Shown: one piece after another, positions 20,508 through 30,210 of the stretch
How the letters are laid out: each line of letters opens with the position of its first letter
Numbering within the stretch: position 1 is the stretch's first letter
Assembly (NCBI GenBank): GCA_023091735.1
Contig: JALKBU010000120.1
Span: forward strand, 1 to 64,000
Origin: Trichomonas tenax
Lineage: Eukaryota > Parabasalia > Trichomonadida > Trichomonadidae
Length of the DNA stretch: 64,000 nucleotides
Direction of reading: 5' to 3'
Translations under genes and position numbers: made by a program
Notes under the pieces: model-generated
What the model was told of the DNA's origin: nothing
Databases searched by the model: none
Seen by the model: only the letters and a program-made list of their open reading frames with translations

Positions 20508-22586
20508 TTATTGAGATAATTCCTCCATTACTTGATTCATTTCTTCTATTGCTGATTTAATTCTAATTTTCAATGTTGGATTCTTTCCGTTTGAGCGCTC
20601 TGCTTGTTTGATTAAGTCTGCATTTCGCTGCAATATGTATCTGTATCTCATTAGTGTATCAAATTTATCCAGTTTCTTCTCCTGGCTTGCTTTCTTCTTT
20701 GGTGAATCGTTTTTAGGCGGCAATGACTCTTCTGAAGTGCTTCTGGAAACTGTTGATGTCTTTTCGTGTACAGAATTGTCGCTGTGTGTTTCTTTGATGC
20801 TCTTTGGCGCTTCTGAGTATTCAGAGAGTTGTGAAGGATGTCCTTTTGGTTTAGATATTGTGACATCTGAATGTTTATGCTCTTCCACTTCGACTTTCTC
20901 GTTTTCGCTATTTCTGATGCCTTTTCTAGACTTCTTTTGATTGAATTTTTTTCCCGCATTTAATCTTACTTCTTGATCTTGTTTAAGTTTCTTTGTTTCA
21001 TGGTCTATGATATTATTATGTTTGTGCTGGATTTCTTGGTCTTCTTTTGTTTCATTTTCGCGTTTTTCGTCTGGTTGTAAGTCCTGCTTTTCTTTTCTTT
21101 GCTTTGATTTTGGTGCCTTTTGGTGATTACTATGTTGATAATCTTCTTTCTCTTCGTGATGTCTTTCTTGCTTTTCTTTAAGTTCACGCTCTTGTTGTTC
21201 TTTAAGTTCTCTTTCCTGTTGTTCTTTAAGTTCACGTTCTTGTTTCTCTTTAATTTCACGTTCCTGTTGTTCTTTAAGTTCACGCTCTTGTTGTTCTTTA
21301 AGTTCTCTTTCCTGTTGTTCTTTAAGTTCGCTCTCTTGCTGTTCTTTAAGTTCACGTTCTTGTTTCTCTTTGAGTTCTCTTTCTTGTTGTTCACGCTCAA
21401 ACTTCTCTTCCATTTCATCAATTTGTTCTGTGTTCTTCTTGTCTTGGGTCTGCTCAACAAATTGTTTCTCATCAGTGTCAACAAGATTAGCTATATCAAT
21501 TATTTTTGGTTTCTCTGCAATGTATAAGTCCTCAAACATTTTCCTAAGCTGTTGGTCAGATAGGTTTTCCTCTTGAAGGTCATCGTGCTTTATTTCCAAT
21601 ATAAACTTCGAAACGTCGACCTGCTTTTTAAAATCTTTCGACGCCTTCATTGAAAGCGGATGTCTATTCACTATCTCGTGAGATTTATCACGGCGCATCC
21701 TGAAAACGATAGTGTTATACTTTTTCTTCTTCGACTTGAGTCTATCCGACTCCGAACGCCTCGTTTCAGGAATATCAGGCATATCCAAGATGAAATCTCG
21801 TGTTGAATTAAGAGATGTGTTCGCAACTAAGCTGTCTGTCATCCTTCTTATGTGCCTGATGCTATCCTCATCATCATCACCGTCTTCCTCTTCTACGTAA
21901 TAATATTGATATTCATATTTGTTATCTTGGTTATCGGCGATTTTGCTGTTGCTCATTCGAGTTGATGGACTGAGTTGGTTTGATAGTGCTGATAATGAGT
22001 CTGTAGATTCGAGTTGAATATTTCTTAATTCTGCAATAGAGTCCATTGACAAATCATTCACTGTGTTATCGCCTCCCTCATCGATATCATCAACATTGTC
22101 ATTGTATTCTTCCTCGAAATATTCTTCTTCGAAATAATTTTCTTTCATTTCGATTTGAATGTGCATTTTTGGAGTCCCAATGTCTTCGCACCGCATTTCT
22201 AAGTCGAACCATTGATTCATGGGGAACCCAGAGAAAGCATATGTTATATCTAAACAAACATCAGCAAGAATTTTATCGGCATTGTTTATTTTTTGGACCA
22301 ATTCCACCATCAGAAAGTCTGTAGCGTTACTTTTCGACATGACAACGAGTTTCGTTCTTAATTTTTCTTCATTGTTTTGATTAAATTCATTCGTATTCTT
22401 CTGGTTTTGGGTGCTTAGCACTGTCATGCGGAAGAAGTATATCGCATCGTCGCTATTTTCTGGGTAATTGAAGTTTTTTAACCCAACAACTTCGACAACG
22501 AGTTCTGACGTTGAAATTTTTGATGATTTCTTGGTATAAACAGGCATTACATTGTCAATGAATCCTATTTGCATTATCCTTTTCAT
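20508..22586 (-). CDS. C2-like domain protein with charged octapeptide repeats
   Basis: A 692-residue protein from the first ATG at 22586. Residues about 5-145 look like a C2-type beta sandwich (STSELVVEVVGLKNFNYPEN, then MHIQIEMKENYFEE). Acidic and Ser-rich linkers follow. A region of about 10 octapeptide repeats of the form QERELKEQ predicts a long single helix. A Lys/Glu-rich tail ends in a helix (TLMRYRYILQRNADLIKQAE). C2 domains bind membranes or proteins; the charged helix would act as a spacer. TTGACATGTAAAAGA lies about 40 bp upstream of the ATG. The exact function is unknown. Confidence 0.75.
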   Translation of the reverse strand: MKRIMQIGFIDNVMPVYTKKSSKISTSELVVEVVGLKNFNYPENSDDAIYFFRMTVLSTQNQKNTNEFNQNNEEKLRTKLVVMSKSNATDFLMVELVQKINNADKILADVCLDITYAFSGFPMNQWFDLEMRCEDIGTPKMHIQIEMKENYFEEEYFEEEYNDNVDDIDEGGDNTVNDLSMDSIAELRNIQLESTDSLSALSNQLSPSTRMSNSKIADNQDNKYEYQYYYVEEEDGDDDEDSIRHIRRMTDSLVANTSLNSTRDFILDMPDIPETRRSESDRLKSKKKKYNTIVFRMRRDKSHEIVNRHPLSMKASKDFKKQVDVSKFILEIKHDDLQEENLSDQQLRKMFEDLYIAEKPKIIDIANLVDTDEKQFVEQTQDKKNTEQIDEMEEKFEREQQERELKEKQERELKEQQESELKEQQERELKEQQERELKEQQEREIKEKQERELKEQQERELKEQQERELKEKQERHHEEKEDYQHSNHQKAPKSKQRKEKQDLQPDEKRENETKEDQEIQHKHNNIIDHETKKLKQDQEVRLNAGKKFNQKKSRKGIRNSENEKVEVEEHKHSDVTISKPKGHPSQLSEYSEAPKSIKETHSDNSVHEKTSTVSRSTSEESLPPKNDSPKKKASQEKKLDKFDTLMRYRYILQRNADLIKQAERSNGKNPTLKIRIKSAIEEMNQVMEELSQ
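21165..21396 (-). repeat. 24-bp tandem coding repeat
   Basis: Roughly ten in-frame copies of a 24-bp unit encode QERELKEQ or QERELKEK. The copies differ at a few silent and replacement sites, so the array is not brand new. Copy number is probably variable between strains. Confidence 0.85.
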
Positions 22587-23960
22587 TTTGTTACATAAGG
22601 TTAAGTATTTGTCAATAAGTCTTTTACATGTCAAAATACTGGTCTGCACGAAAAATAAATTTTATCCCATAAAGTGTTAATTTGTTGTCAGAATATGTGA
22701 ATTTCATTATTTATTTATATTTTAAACTATGTGGCAACAAATTTTTTACATGATAAATAGTATTTTATGATTTTAAAATCTTTTTACATAACAACTTTAT
22801 AGAATGATATTGCATGCACTTACGATGAATATCATGCTCAGTATATAGTGCTTTAGACATCCCTACATAAAGTTGATGCTCTCTTTAAAATATGGATGTA
22901 ATTAGTTTTGTTTTAAAAGAATTCCAAAAAAATTGATCTTTATAATTTCGTTGAACTATGGCTTTAATATGCGAATTATATATAATTATGGCTTATAAGC
23001 TGGTTTGTAATAGTATATATGCTATAGCTTTATTAAATTTTGAAAAATTAAAATGATCTTTAAAATCATCGAATATTGATTTGCCTTTACGCAGGAAGTT
23101 TGCCTGCGATAATGTGAAGATTCTCATCAGATTTATTAAAAAATCATAATATGGGATGAATTTCTAGACGCGCAATACAATAAACGCTTAATGTTGCGAT
23201 GAAGCTTTTGCACTTGAATGTTATATCTATTTGTAAAACTAATCAAATATGAACACAATTTGAAATCGAAATTGATATCAATACTGATACACATGTAAAA
23301 ACTAAGAATTAACTAACGAATGGTTCTACAATGTAAGTATGCAAGGAATGTTAGATAATTACTAAGCAATTTCCTTCATTCAAAGTTCAGAATGAGAAGT
23401 AAAATTACAAAAATTAATTGTCAGTTTTTCATCAAACCATTTTGATAGTTACTCTATTATCGATGATGATTGATATTCTAAGATATTTTTGTTTTTGAAA
23501 GTATTCAAAAAAATAAGTGAATGTAGTTAGTATTTAAATATATTATGCATAAAGATATCTTAATTGCGTGAGATGACAAGCCGCTTTGACGATTATTTGG
23601 CTTGTCATCTATCGTTTAAGCTTAGTAAAGGAAATATTACCTATGATTTATATATGGCGATCCAAAATTTTACAATTTTGGTCGATCAAATTCATTATTT
23701 TCAGTTGAAACACTTCTTGATTTTTTTTTCACAAGTTTAGAAGCCATAATCCTGAGAATAGCATTTATTCTTTATGCAAAATGTATTTTGACCCTTGTTA
23801 ATGTTTAAGCTCAAATTTATATTTTCTTCACATTATTTTTGCTATTTTGTAGATTAAAAGGAAATGTTAAAGACAGAATGAAGAATAATGTCTATTTGAG
23901 AGGTGCTTAAACTACACAAATGATTTTATGAAATTTACAAATAATAAAAAATATACCATG
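22587..23960. other. AT-rich gap with one hairpin
   Basis: Upstream of the C2 gene are TTTACATGTCAAAAT (22623-22637) and other TGTCA elements. The remainder shows no gene. A perfect inverted repeat at 23571-23610 is listed separately. Confidence 0.5.
23571..23610. repeat. Perfect 12-bp inverted repeat (hairpin)
   Basis: AGATGACAAGCC and GGCTTGTCATCT are separated by 16 bases. No direct repeats flank it, so it is not obviously a mobile element. The arms contain TGACA/TGTCA, the core of the recurrent motif. Confidence 0.6.
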
Positions 23961-24521
23961 TTAGCAGATTCCGGCACCTTCTAAGATGGCCTGATAGTTG
24001 AATCTTCCTTCTGCAGAGAATCTTCTAATCAGCGTAACTGACGCGTGCATTGGAAGAATTGGGTGGAAACTGTACAAAACTTCTCTTGACTGGTCAACCG
24101 GCATTGTTCCAAATGCAGCAGGGTTCGCGGCTTCGAATTTAAGTTGAATATTTTCGGGCACTTTTTTAAGAAGTTCAAAGCAAACATCAACATCAGTGTA
24201 AGGGAATCTGGCCGGATATGCCTCCATATACGCAAGTGTATAGTCAGAAGCATCAACGAGCTCAAAAATTCGTCCTGCAGCAAAAATGCGTGAGCCAATG
24301 TAGAAACTGGACTCAGTATATGATGACTTCGTTGATGGGTCAATTACAACTGATGGAGATAAAAATTTTTGCAGGGAAATACAAAATGAGGATTTTCCTT
24401 CGAGAATAGAAATCTTTTTATCCCTCAGATTGAAACTCACTGAAAAAACACGCGCTTTCTCCGCTGGGTTTTCTGTGATCATTTTTGCGTTGAAAACGAG
24501 TTCTTGAGTTTCTTCCAGCAT
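23961..24521 (-). CDS. DM10-domain axonemal protein (EFHC/Rib72-like, short)
   Basis: A 186-residue protein. Residues about 26-101 match a DM10 domain: FSVSFNLRDKKISILEGKSS, a loop with FLSPS, then FYIGSRIFAAGRIFELVDAS and DYTLAYMEAYP. DM10 domains occur in EFHC1/Rib72 proteins lining the inside of doublet microtubules and in NDK7. This protein has one DM10 rather than three, plus about 85 C-terminal residues without a recognised domain. A role inside flagellar doublets is likely but inferred. The ATG at 24521 has no ACATGTCA element close by. Confidence 0.75.
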   Translation of the reverse strand: MLEETQELVFNAKMITENPAEKARVFSVSFNLRDKKISILEGKSSFCISLQKFLSPSVVIDPSTKSSYTESSFYIGSRIFAAGRIFELVDASDYTLAYMEAYPARFPYTDVDVCFELLKKVPENIQLKFEAANPAAFGTMPVDQSREVLYSFHPILPMHASVTLIRRFSAEGRFNYQAILEGAGIC

Positions 24522-24716
24522 TTGTAAAAAATGAAAAACGGAAAACTGATATTCGATTTTGATGGTGAAAATGGTTACTACTTCATGATACTTTCACTTT
24601 TTTCGTAGAAAATGTTCCTTTATTTTTAATTTGTTTTAATTTATTCATCAAATTGATATTGGATCATTTTATTATGATAGATATGCTACACTATAGTGTA
24701 CATAGAGAATAAACTA

Positions 24717-24948
24717 TTCACAATAGAGGTGTGGAAGAAACGATAGAAAGTGCGTTTATGTTTTAGAAGGTACTCGTCATCAACTTTGAGTCATAAATAG
24801 CACTCAGCTTCCGACAAGAAGGGAGAGAATCATTATGACACCTTACTGCAAATACATCAAAGCATAGAAAATTATCTCAACTTTCGTTAATACTGAGTTT
24901 GGAAGGAAAAGCCGGGGGTTTTGTTTGGTTCCACACCTCTTTCACAAT
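24717..24948. mobile_element. hAT-like MITE, 216 bp, with 8-bp TSD
   Basis: The body at 24725-24940 begins AGAGGTGTGGAA and ends TTCCACACCTCT, a perfect 12-bp terminal inverted repeat. It is flanked by the perfect 8-bp direct repeat TTCACAAT (24717-24724 and 24941-24948). An 8-bp duplication and an AGAGGTGTG-type end are typical of hAT elements. No coding capacity. I first considered a structured RNA, but the duplication shows an insertion. Confidence 0.85.
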
Positions 24949-25589
24949 AGCAAAATATAATCAATAGCAAATTTTCATAATGTAATGTAAAATTTATTAA
25001 TGTGATATATACTCATTTGTATTGAAGCGCAAGCTAAGCTATAGTAATTTATGAATTTTCTTAATTCATAATAGCAATATAATACATTTAACAAATTTTA
25101 AAATATAAAGTAAATTTATATTCATATATATTTACCCATGGTACGCTTAGTTATTGGATGGTTCAAAATAGCAAAATGGCATAGTTATCAAATCTCAATA
25201 TATATATATATTTTCGATATCTGCTCATCTAAACTTATGGCATATGTTTTAAAATATTTTAGCAGCTGTCTACAGATTAATAATAGCTAATCATTAAGAA
25301 TGTAAGGTATTTAAATTATTATGCAAATAATCCTACTGCATTCAATTTACAAATAGCCTTATGAAAAATATAGAGAATCAGAAAACTATAATAGCAAAAT
25401 AATGTTAAAATTAAATTCTCAAAATATATTATCGAAAACAAGCCATTTCATTGAGCTCCAGTTTTAATTGAGTTCATTGGTTGCCCGAAGCAAATGTAGA
25501 TGCATTGCAATATATTATTTATATTTTGACATGTAATATTTTACGTGCCAAATGTCATTTTTGGTGGTAATTTTTTGGTGTTATTTTTA
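24949..25589. other. AT-rich spacer before the ubiquitin-like gene
   Basis: A short TATATATATATA tract lies near 25200. Near the 3' end are TTTGACATGTAATATTTTACG and AATGTCATTTTTGG, variants of the recurrent element, 35-65 bp before the ATG at 25590. No other feature is recognised. Confidence 0.45.
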
Positions 25590-27569
25590 ATGCTTCGAGT
25601 CAACAAATTTTTGTATCAACAGAAACCAAACAATTCAAAGGAGATAATTACTGCAACTACATACGATGATATAGTTAACAAATTCAGCGAATGTTTTGAA
25701 GCCAACAAATTGGTTTATGTTGCATCATTAGCAAAAGATCCTGAAGAATTTCGATCTTTTATACAAAAAAATCCTGGGGCTGTTGTTTTTATAACTCCAA
25801 AATTTAACTATGATGCTATTCCAAACATATTTGCAAAATTCCGGATCGAAAGTGAAATTTATGAACTAGAATTTCAGCCGCAGATTGCACTTTCTGACGT
25901 ACATTTCAGATTAGGCCAACTTATCCCGCATTTAAATAATAAAACATTAAAATTTAGTGTTGATGGCAAAGAGCTGCAATGGAACCAAAATCTCAATGAT
26001 ATTATAAGTGGAATTGACTACATAGATGCAGAAATCGATGAATCGAAAAGGTCACCTTTCTTTAAACCATTAAATCCAAATTTTTGTTTTTCATTTAATG
26101 AAATGGACTTAAAAAGGCATGAAATACATCCTCATGGACAGATATTTCAGCTCGAATTCGATCACGATGCAACGATGTCTGAAGTCAAGCAAAGGATCAA
26201 AAGAGAATTTAAGTTAGAAAACAGACCTATACAACTCTTTCAAAACGGATATTACTTCAGCGATAATGATTTAATCTCTAAATATTCAACAGATGTATAT
26301 TACATTGGAATCCAAATTACTTCGCGTCCGGTTGAGTTCAAACATCTAGAAAAAGTCGATAAATTGGATATCCCGATTGACTATTCTTTTGATGATATAG
26401 AAAAATTGCTACAAATGACTCATAAAGAATTTAAATTCAAATTCATTCAGTTCAATCTTGGTGAGCGTGTAATTAAAGGAGATGACAAAATCAGCGACAT
26501 GCCTGAAGGCGAATTAAAGATTGATTTGTCCCCTGAGGACTTAGAATTTATCGTCAACTGCAAATTTGAAGAAAAAATAATACCATTTACATTTAGTGGA
26601 GACTCGACATTTAATGACGTCATAAAAGCACTTGCTAATCGCGAGAGATTTGATCCTTCTCAACTAATTATCATTGAGGATTTTGACACACGAGCTCGTA
26701 TAGGTGATTTCTTTGGCGATTCAGATTCAATTGATGTAAGTTTTAAGCGAATTAGATCTCATCAAACATATACAGAGGGAGCAATTACTGAGCTGATGTC
26801 AATTCATCGAGGATTGGATGAAATAACAATTAAAAATACGTTAGATAAAGCAGGAGGTGACAAAAATCTTGCATCTGATATACTTATGTATTTATCTACA
26901 AAACAAAAACCCCCACAACTCTCCACATCTCAAAAACCAATACTTAAAGCACCTTACCGTCCAGTTTCAGAAGAGATAGTTGAAAATGCAGCTCAAGATG
27001 AGCATAAAACTTTTATGCCAATAAATGAAGATCAAGTTCCTCGTCCCGCACCAACAAGTCGGCCAGTAAATATCATTCAAGCAACATCGCATGCGCAACA
27101 AAACTTTATGAATCAGCAACAACAACAAAACTTAATCAATCAGCAACAACAACAAAACTTAATGAATCAACAACAGCAAAATATAAATGAAGATATTCCC
27201 GCCCCACTAAATAATGAAACTGTAATCGAAGATTATAATATAAGTGCTCTTCGAGATCATGTGAAAACAGAACTTGTAAAATATTTGCTGCAAACTTTGA
27301 AATTTCAAGATGAGCTTCAAGTTCTCATAGCGCTTGCTGTAGCTTTTAACGATGTTTATTACGCTATCTCATTAATTACAGAGCCGAACCAAAATATTTG
27401 TCGTTTAGAAGAAATCTTAACAAGACTTTACACGAGTATTGGAGATCGTGATATCATCCTCAATCCAAGAAAATACATGTATCCTCTATTTAAAAAACTA
27501 TTCGATGCTTATGACAAAGGAAAACTTGAGGAAATCATCAAAAAACTCAAGAAAGAGAAAGGAATATGA
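25590..27569 (+). CDS. Ubiquitin-like/UBA-domain protein with Gln-rich linker
   Basis: A 659-residue protein from the first ATG at 25590. Residues about 183-243 look like a ubiquitin-like fold (FQLEFDHDATMSEVKQRIKR, then RPIQLFQNGYYFSDNDLISK). Weaker similar units occur at about 91-135, 256-315 and 330-385. Residues about 396-436 form a UBA-like three-helix domain (ITELMSIHRGLDEITIKNTL, then DKAGGDKNLASDILMYL). A Gln/Asn-rich stretch (NQQQQQNL repeats) precedes a helical C-terminal domain. The UBL-UBA layout suggests a proteasome shuttle of the Rad23/ubiquilin type, though the UBLs are divergent. Confidence 0.65.
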   Translation: MLRVNKFLYQQKPNNSKEIITATTYDDIVNKFSECFEANKLVYVASLAKDPEEFRSFIQKNPGAVVFITPKFNYDAIPNIFAKFRIESEIYELEFQPQIALSDVHFRLGQLIPHLNNKTLKFSVDGKELQWNQNLNDIISGIDYIDAEIDESKRSPFFKPLNPNFCFSFNEMDLKRHEIHPHGQIFQLEFDHDATMSEVKQRIKREFKLENRPIQLFQNGYYFSDNDLISKYSTDVYYIGIQITSRPVEFKHLEKVDKLDIPIDYSFDDIEKLLQMTHKEFKFKFIQFNLGERVIKGDDKISDMPEGELKIDLSPEDLEFIVNCKFEEKIIPFTFSGDSTFNDVIKALANRERFDPSQLIIIEDFDTRARIGDFFGDSDSIDVSFKRIRSHQTYTEGAITELMSIHRGLDEITIKNTLDKAGGDKNLASDILMYLSTKQKPPQLSTSQKPILKAPYRPVSEEIVENAAQDEHKTFMPINEDQVPRPAPTSRPVNIIQATSHAQQNFMNQQQQQNLINQQQQQNLMNQQQQNINEDIPAPLNNETVIEDYNISALRDHVKTELVKYLLQTLKFQDELQVLIALAVAFNDVYYAISLITEPNQNICRLEEILTRLYTSIGDRDIILNPRKYMYPLFKKLFDAYDKGKLEEIIKKLKKEKGI

Positions 27570-27658
27570 CCTTAAATATTTCTGTTATCCTGTTTCTTTC
27601 AATAATATGTAATCCGATATTTTTATTTTAACTTAACAAGTTAAAATTTTGTTTTTAG

Positions 27659-29134
27659 TTATCTCAGTTTCTTTCTAAGCGCCATTGAAAATCGCATGTT
27701 TTCGTTGTAGTAAGGTTGCTGAGAGCACTTTGTGCCGCTGTTGCTCGTGAAGCACTCAAATCCTTCATGATTGATTCTGTTCACAGAAATGTTGCAGAAT
27801 TTTTCGAAAGGATAAAAGCGAGTTACGTTTATCGATATTACTTTCATACTGTTCAACGTCTTGTACGTTATTGGACTTGCAACATTCGTCAATCCGAAGT
27901 AAGAGATTTTTGGTAAATTCGAGAATGCTCTGTTGTATATTGTGACGAATTCATATAAGACAACATTTTTGATGCTGTTCGATTCTGAGAATGCGCTTGG
28001 ATATATCATAGAGTAGTCGAACAACTCCACATCTCTGAGGGAATTGCATTACGCGAACGCGTATTGGTATACAGTGACCATGTGTCCGATTCTGATCGAT
28101 TCGAGTCCTGACCCGAAAAATGACATCTGTTTGAAGCTCTCAACAGAATGAGGGATTTGAATCGATCTCAGACTTGTGCAGTTCTCGAACACAGATTCGT
28201 TTATCAACGAAATGAACATCGGGAGAGAAACATCAGACAAATTTCTGCAATTGCAGAAGCACTTTGGTCCTATAGATGTCATGTGAGGCAGATAAACGCA
28301 TTTCAATGGCGCAATCTCGGAAAACGCTTCTTCTCCTATCGACAGCAGAGAATGGCAATGCGATAAATTGATTTCGACAAAGTTTATTCCACTGAATGCA
28401 TTGTTGCCAATTTCCTCTATATGCTCCATGCCAACTAATTGCGATGCATCGGAAAAATATTCTCAATCTCTAAATACTCTTGAACTTATCGATGTCACCG
28501 ATGTTGAGAATTCTATTCTTGAGAATGTTGAACATCCAGAGAACACAGAATGTGAAGACGAGAAGTAGTTACTTGTTACTGTTAAAGTGTTTAGATAATT
28601 CCATCCAGGAAAGTCATTTGATGATATTGGACGACCGACACTTAACGATTTTAATGAAGAACAACCGGAAAACGCATTTGAAGAAATCGATATTGAGTCT
28701 GTTGTATCTAAAAATGTTAATTCTATCAAATGCGAGCAACCAGAAAAACAGTTACTCCCAATAGAACTGAATCCGGTGCTGAGAGTGAAACGCTGTATTT
28801 TTTTCAGTCCGGAAAATGCATAAGATCTAATTGTCCCTCCGGGTCCATTGTAAGAGAACAGAACATTTTGAAGATTCGGTGCATTTACAAATGCACTTGA
28901 ACCAATGTAATGAACACTGCTCGATTCGACCGTAATCATTGATGGTGCATAACGCAGCCAATTGTCTGGAATTGTGGCAATATTATCAATCACACAATAT
29001 TGATATGATCTTGATTCGCCACTTGAAAGACCGCTATTATCATTGCATCCATCTCCAGTATATATTCTATATTTTGTTCCCATCGAACCTTCGCAATAAC
29101 ATTTCGCCAATTGTCCGCGAAGGGCCAAAATCAT
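27659..29134 (-). pseudogene. BspA-like LRR_5 protein pseudogene, two in-frame stops
   Basis: One reading frame from the ATG at 29134 to the stop at 27659 encodes LRR_5 repeats of the BspA type (IGSSAFVNAPNLQNVLFSYN, GSNCFSGCSHLIELTF, SIGEEAFSEIAPLKCVYLP). It is broken by TGA at 28463-28465 (after SSRVFRD, resuming EYFSDASQL) and TAA at 28049-28051 (after YQYAFA, resuming CNSLRDVELFD). Repeats continue in register through both stops, so no sequence is lost. BspA-like proteins are abundant surface or secreted adhesin-like proteins in trichomonads. No membrane helix is visible. A signal-like hydrophobic stretch upstream (about 29298-29250) is out of frame and also carries TGA. Confidence 0.85.
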
Positions 29135-29310
29135 GTTTCAAAGGTCAAATTTCAGATGTGTCAGTTTGCGTCTGATGAGCGCTGCGTTGTTGCTGGTCGT
29201 TCTTCGATACAATTCAAGTGTCAAAGTTTCTCTCTTCCTTTCTTTCAAATATGCACAATTATTGAAAAAAGAATTAAGAAAAGTATTCAAAACTTCATGA
29301 AACTTTTCCC

Positions 29311-29384
29311 GATTCATTATCTATACAGAACATAACAAAGAAAATGATAAAAAATGGCAGACATTTGTTGAAAAAAACAAAAAG
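29311..29384. repeat. 75-bp dispersed direct repeat, left copy
   Basis: It matches 31953-32029 with a 37-bp identical core (29333-29369 and 31977-32013), then A-rich sequence ending ACAAAAAG. The pair brackets a 2.6-kb island containing three mobile elements. Confidence 0.8.
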
Positions 29385-29593
29385 AAAGGCAGGGACACTC
29401 TTAACCTTATTTTAAAAATCCTTCTCGGACTAATAAAATGCTTCTTATCATTGAATTGGATTATATTAATATTTTAACACAATTGTTGGGTAGAATATTC
29501 CGTCAAACGAAAAATGATACTTTGCATGTCCAATTTGACAGATGAATCTGACATATAATAAAAAGGTTGTGACTCCAAAAGTGACTTCATGAA

Positions 29594-29834
29594 AAAATGA
29601 TTGCGACTATCTTAAAGAATGCATGAGTATGGATCCCATAGTGTCTTTGAGACAGTCGCAGCTAGTTTTTGCTACTCCAGGACGAAATCGGAATTTCAAT
29701 AATTAAACCGATTTAGTCCTGGACGAGTTTGTAGGCATTCTTTGCACTAAATCAGACCTGATGTTAGCATTTCAGGTGTGTTCTGGTGCAAAGGATGCCT
29801 TCAAACTTTATTTTTATAAAGTCGCATAAATGAT
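29594..29834. mobile_element. MITE-like element, 225 bp, three stem-loops
   Basis: The ends are TGCGACT at 29602 and AGTCGCA at 29820-29826. The flanks are AAAATGAT (29594-29601) and TAAATGAT (29827-29834), a 7/8 match that looks like a target duplication. Inside are three stems: 29602-29618 with 29644-29660, 29677-29691 with 29708-29722 (CCAGGACGAAATCGG against CCGATTTAGTCCTGG), and 29727-29747 with 29786-29806 (19/21 paired). No open frame. The superfamily is unknown. Confidence 0.6.
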
Positions 29835-30097
29835 GACCTTGTTTAATGAAAATGACATATATTTGGTTAAAATTCATTTTTATTCAATATTGTTTTTATT
29901 TCAAATATCACGTTCAAATTCTCTTTGTAAGAAAATTTAATATGATAAATATAACCAAAAACACGCATGCTTTAAATACGCGTCATCTCCTCACTTCACA
30001 GACAACTTTTGAACATCATATATATTTGTCTGTGAGAAAAAATTAGATTTATCACTTTTTATGATTGAGACCCTACCCCTCTAATTTTAAAACCTCA

Positions 30098-30125
30098 CCT
30101 TACATGTCAAATTTGACATGTAAGG
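30098..30125. repeat. Perfect 28-bp palindrome of two TTACATGTCA elements
   Basis: CCTTACATGTCAAA is followed directly by its own reverse complement. Each arm contains the recurrent element TTACATGTCAAA. It lies between two MITEs, outside any gene. Confidence 0.9.
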
Positions 30126-30210
30126 CGTCACTTTTTGTTTGATGAATTATTATACGCTACAAATATTTTAACACAATGATATAGTCAACAACAACATAGA
30201 GCTAAATGTT

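Noticed and set aside
21120..21527. Very hydrophobic plus-strand frame rich in Phe and Leu
   Set aside because: It is the antisense reading of the Lys/Glu/Gln octapeptide repeats.
24725..24940. Possible structured non-coding RNA (RNase P/MRP-like) with a 12-bp closing stem
   Set aside because: The stem is flanked by perfect 8-bp direct repeats, which fits a MITE insertion. No conserved RNase P or MRP core could be recognised.
28463..28465. TGA as a recoded sense codon
   Set aside because: Other genes in the window end at TGA (for example at 27569 and 20367), and this gene also has an in-frame TAA, so pseudogenisation is simpler.
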